6,378 bases of DNA, from the NCBI GenBank assembly GCA_025362115.1, contig JANYIK010000111.1:1-6378 (forward strand), written 5' to 3'. How positions within the stretch are numbered: position 1 is the stretch's first letter; each line of letters begins with the position of its first letter. Of this stretch, positions 5,728-6,378 are shown in pieces. The position numbers and the translations under genes are program-made. The notes below the pieces were generated by a model. It searched no databases. It saw nothing but the letters and a program-made list of their open reading frames with translations, and was not told the DNA's origin. This DNA is from Methylophilaceae bacterium (GTDB lineage: Bacteria > Pseudomonadota > Gammaproteobacteria > Burkholderiales > Methylophilaceae).

Positions 5728-6378
5728 TTACATAGCCGCTACAACTGCGTCACCCATTTCCGAACAAGAAACCTTCTTGGTTCCTGCTTCAAAAATGTCG
5801 CCGGTGCGGTAACCCGCAGCCAGCACTTTCTTCACCGCGCCTTCGATACGACCAGCAGCGGCTTCGTTGTTGAAGGTGTAGCGCAACATCATCGCAGCAG
5901 AAAGAATAGTCGCCAGCGGATTGGCCAGGTTCTTGCCCGCGATATCCGGGGCAGAGCCGTGTGAAGGCTCGTACAAACCCTTTTTGGTTTCATTCAGCGA
6001 TGCGGAAGCCAGCATGCCGATGGAGCCGGTAAGCATGGAGGCTTCATCCGACAGGATGTCACCGAAGATGTTGCCGGTGACCATCACGTCGAACTGCTTG
6101 GGGTTGCGGATGAGCTGCATGGCGGCGTTGTCCACGTACATGTGGGTCAGTTGCACTTGTGGATATTCTTTCGCCACGTCAATCACGATCTCTTTCCAGA
6201 ATTCTGTGGTTTCCAGCACATTAGCCTTGTCCACGGAACACAGCTTTTTCTCGCGCTTCATGGCGATGCCAAAAGCTACATGCGCGATGCGGCGCACTTC
6301 CGGCTCAGAATAAACCATCGTGTTAAAGCCTTCGCGCTCGCCTTTTTCATTCGTCCGCATACCGCGCGGCTGGCCGAA
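5728..6378 (-). CDS. leuB: 3-Isopropylmalate dehydrogenase, C-terminal 216 residues (5' end beyond window)
   Basis: LeuB oxidatively decarboxylates 3-isopropylmalate to 2-ketoisocaproate with NAD+, the third step of leucine synthesis, in the cytoplasm. The frame is open to the window edge, starting with FGQPRG, which in the family follows directly after the catalytic Tyr; that Tyr and roughly 140 N-terminal residues lie outside. Visible residues, numbered from the edge, include the catalytic Lys51 in VDKANVL, Asp83 in YVDNAAM, and Asp107 and Asp111 in GNIFGDILSDEAS, which bind the metal and substrate. The NAD-binding loop HGSAPDIAGKNLANP is at 140-154. An internal Met (6358-6360) is not the start. 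The usual GMLPSASL reads GMLASASL here. The gene converges on the birA operon and ends at the shared terminator. No gene follows it on its own strand before that hairpin, so it is the last gene of its transcript. Confidence 0.96.
   Translation of the reverse strand, partial: FGQPRGMRTNEKGEREGFNTMVYSEPEVRRIAHVAFGIAMKREKKLCSVDKANVLETTEFWKEIVIDVAKEYPQVQLTHMYVDNAAMQLIRNPKQFDVMVTGNIFGDILSDEASMLTGSIGMLASASLNETKKGLYEPSHGSAPDIAGKNLANPLATILSAAMMLRYTFNNEAAAGRIEGAVKKVLAAGYRTGDIFEAGTKKVSCSEMGDAVVAAM

Overview
The window looks like a stretch of a betaproteobacterial chromosome, probably from the Nitrosomonadales or a relative. This placement rests on the bacterial GlnRS type, on the gene order birA-coaX-SPOR protein, and on moderately GC-rich housekeeping genes. 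It is an impression from protein sequence and gene order, not a computed classification.

Left part (1-1303): accessory DNA, visibly more AT-rich than the rest. Bases 3-128 encode the last 41 residues of an IS1595-family (ISXO2-like) transposase. A convergent minus-strand gene (125-1270) follows with no gap; the two stop codons share one TTAA. This 381-residue protein has an N-terminal HEPN-like domain with an intact R-N-x3-H motif, which suggests an RNase of the toxin or defence kind. No terminal inverted repeat can fit between transposase and HEPN gene, so the HEPN gene is probably a passenger inside the IS, whose outer end may lie near 1303, just beyond the glnS 3' end. This is the most interesting part of the window.

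Middle (1336-5679): glnS (glutaminyl-tRNA synthetase) runs leftwards. A short divergent promoter region (3103-3180) separates it from a rightward, tightly packed operon: birA (biotin ligase/repressor), coaX (type III pantothenate kinase), a membrane-anchored SPOR-domain protein and a 43-codon, very basic small ORF. The first three genes overlap by ATGA, and the fourth starts 11 bases after the third. birA and coaX both supply cofactor functions that fatty-acid synthesis needs (biotinylated acetyl-CoA carboxylase carrier; CoA). The SPOR protein points to the cell envelope. birA has a consensus -10 box so close to its ATG that the transcript may be leaderless.

Right part (5664-6378): a strong hairpin at 5664-5688 separates the operon from the convergent leuB (3-isopropylmalate dehydrogenase, leucine biosynthesis), which is cut by the window edge. 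The hairpin lies over the last codons of the small ORF and appears to serve both directions, with the better U-tract on the leuB side.

No tRNA, rRNA, CRISPR array or recognisable riboswitch was seen. No gene-free stretch exceeds about 80 bases.
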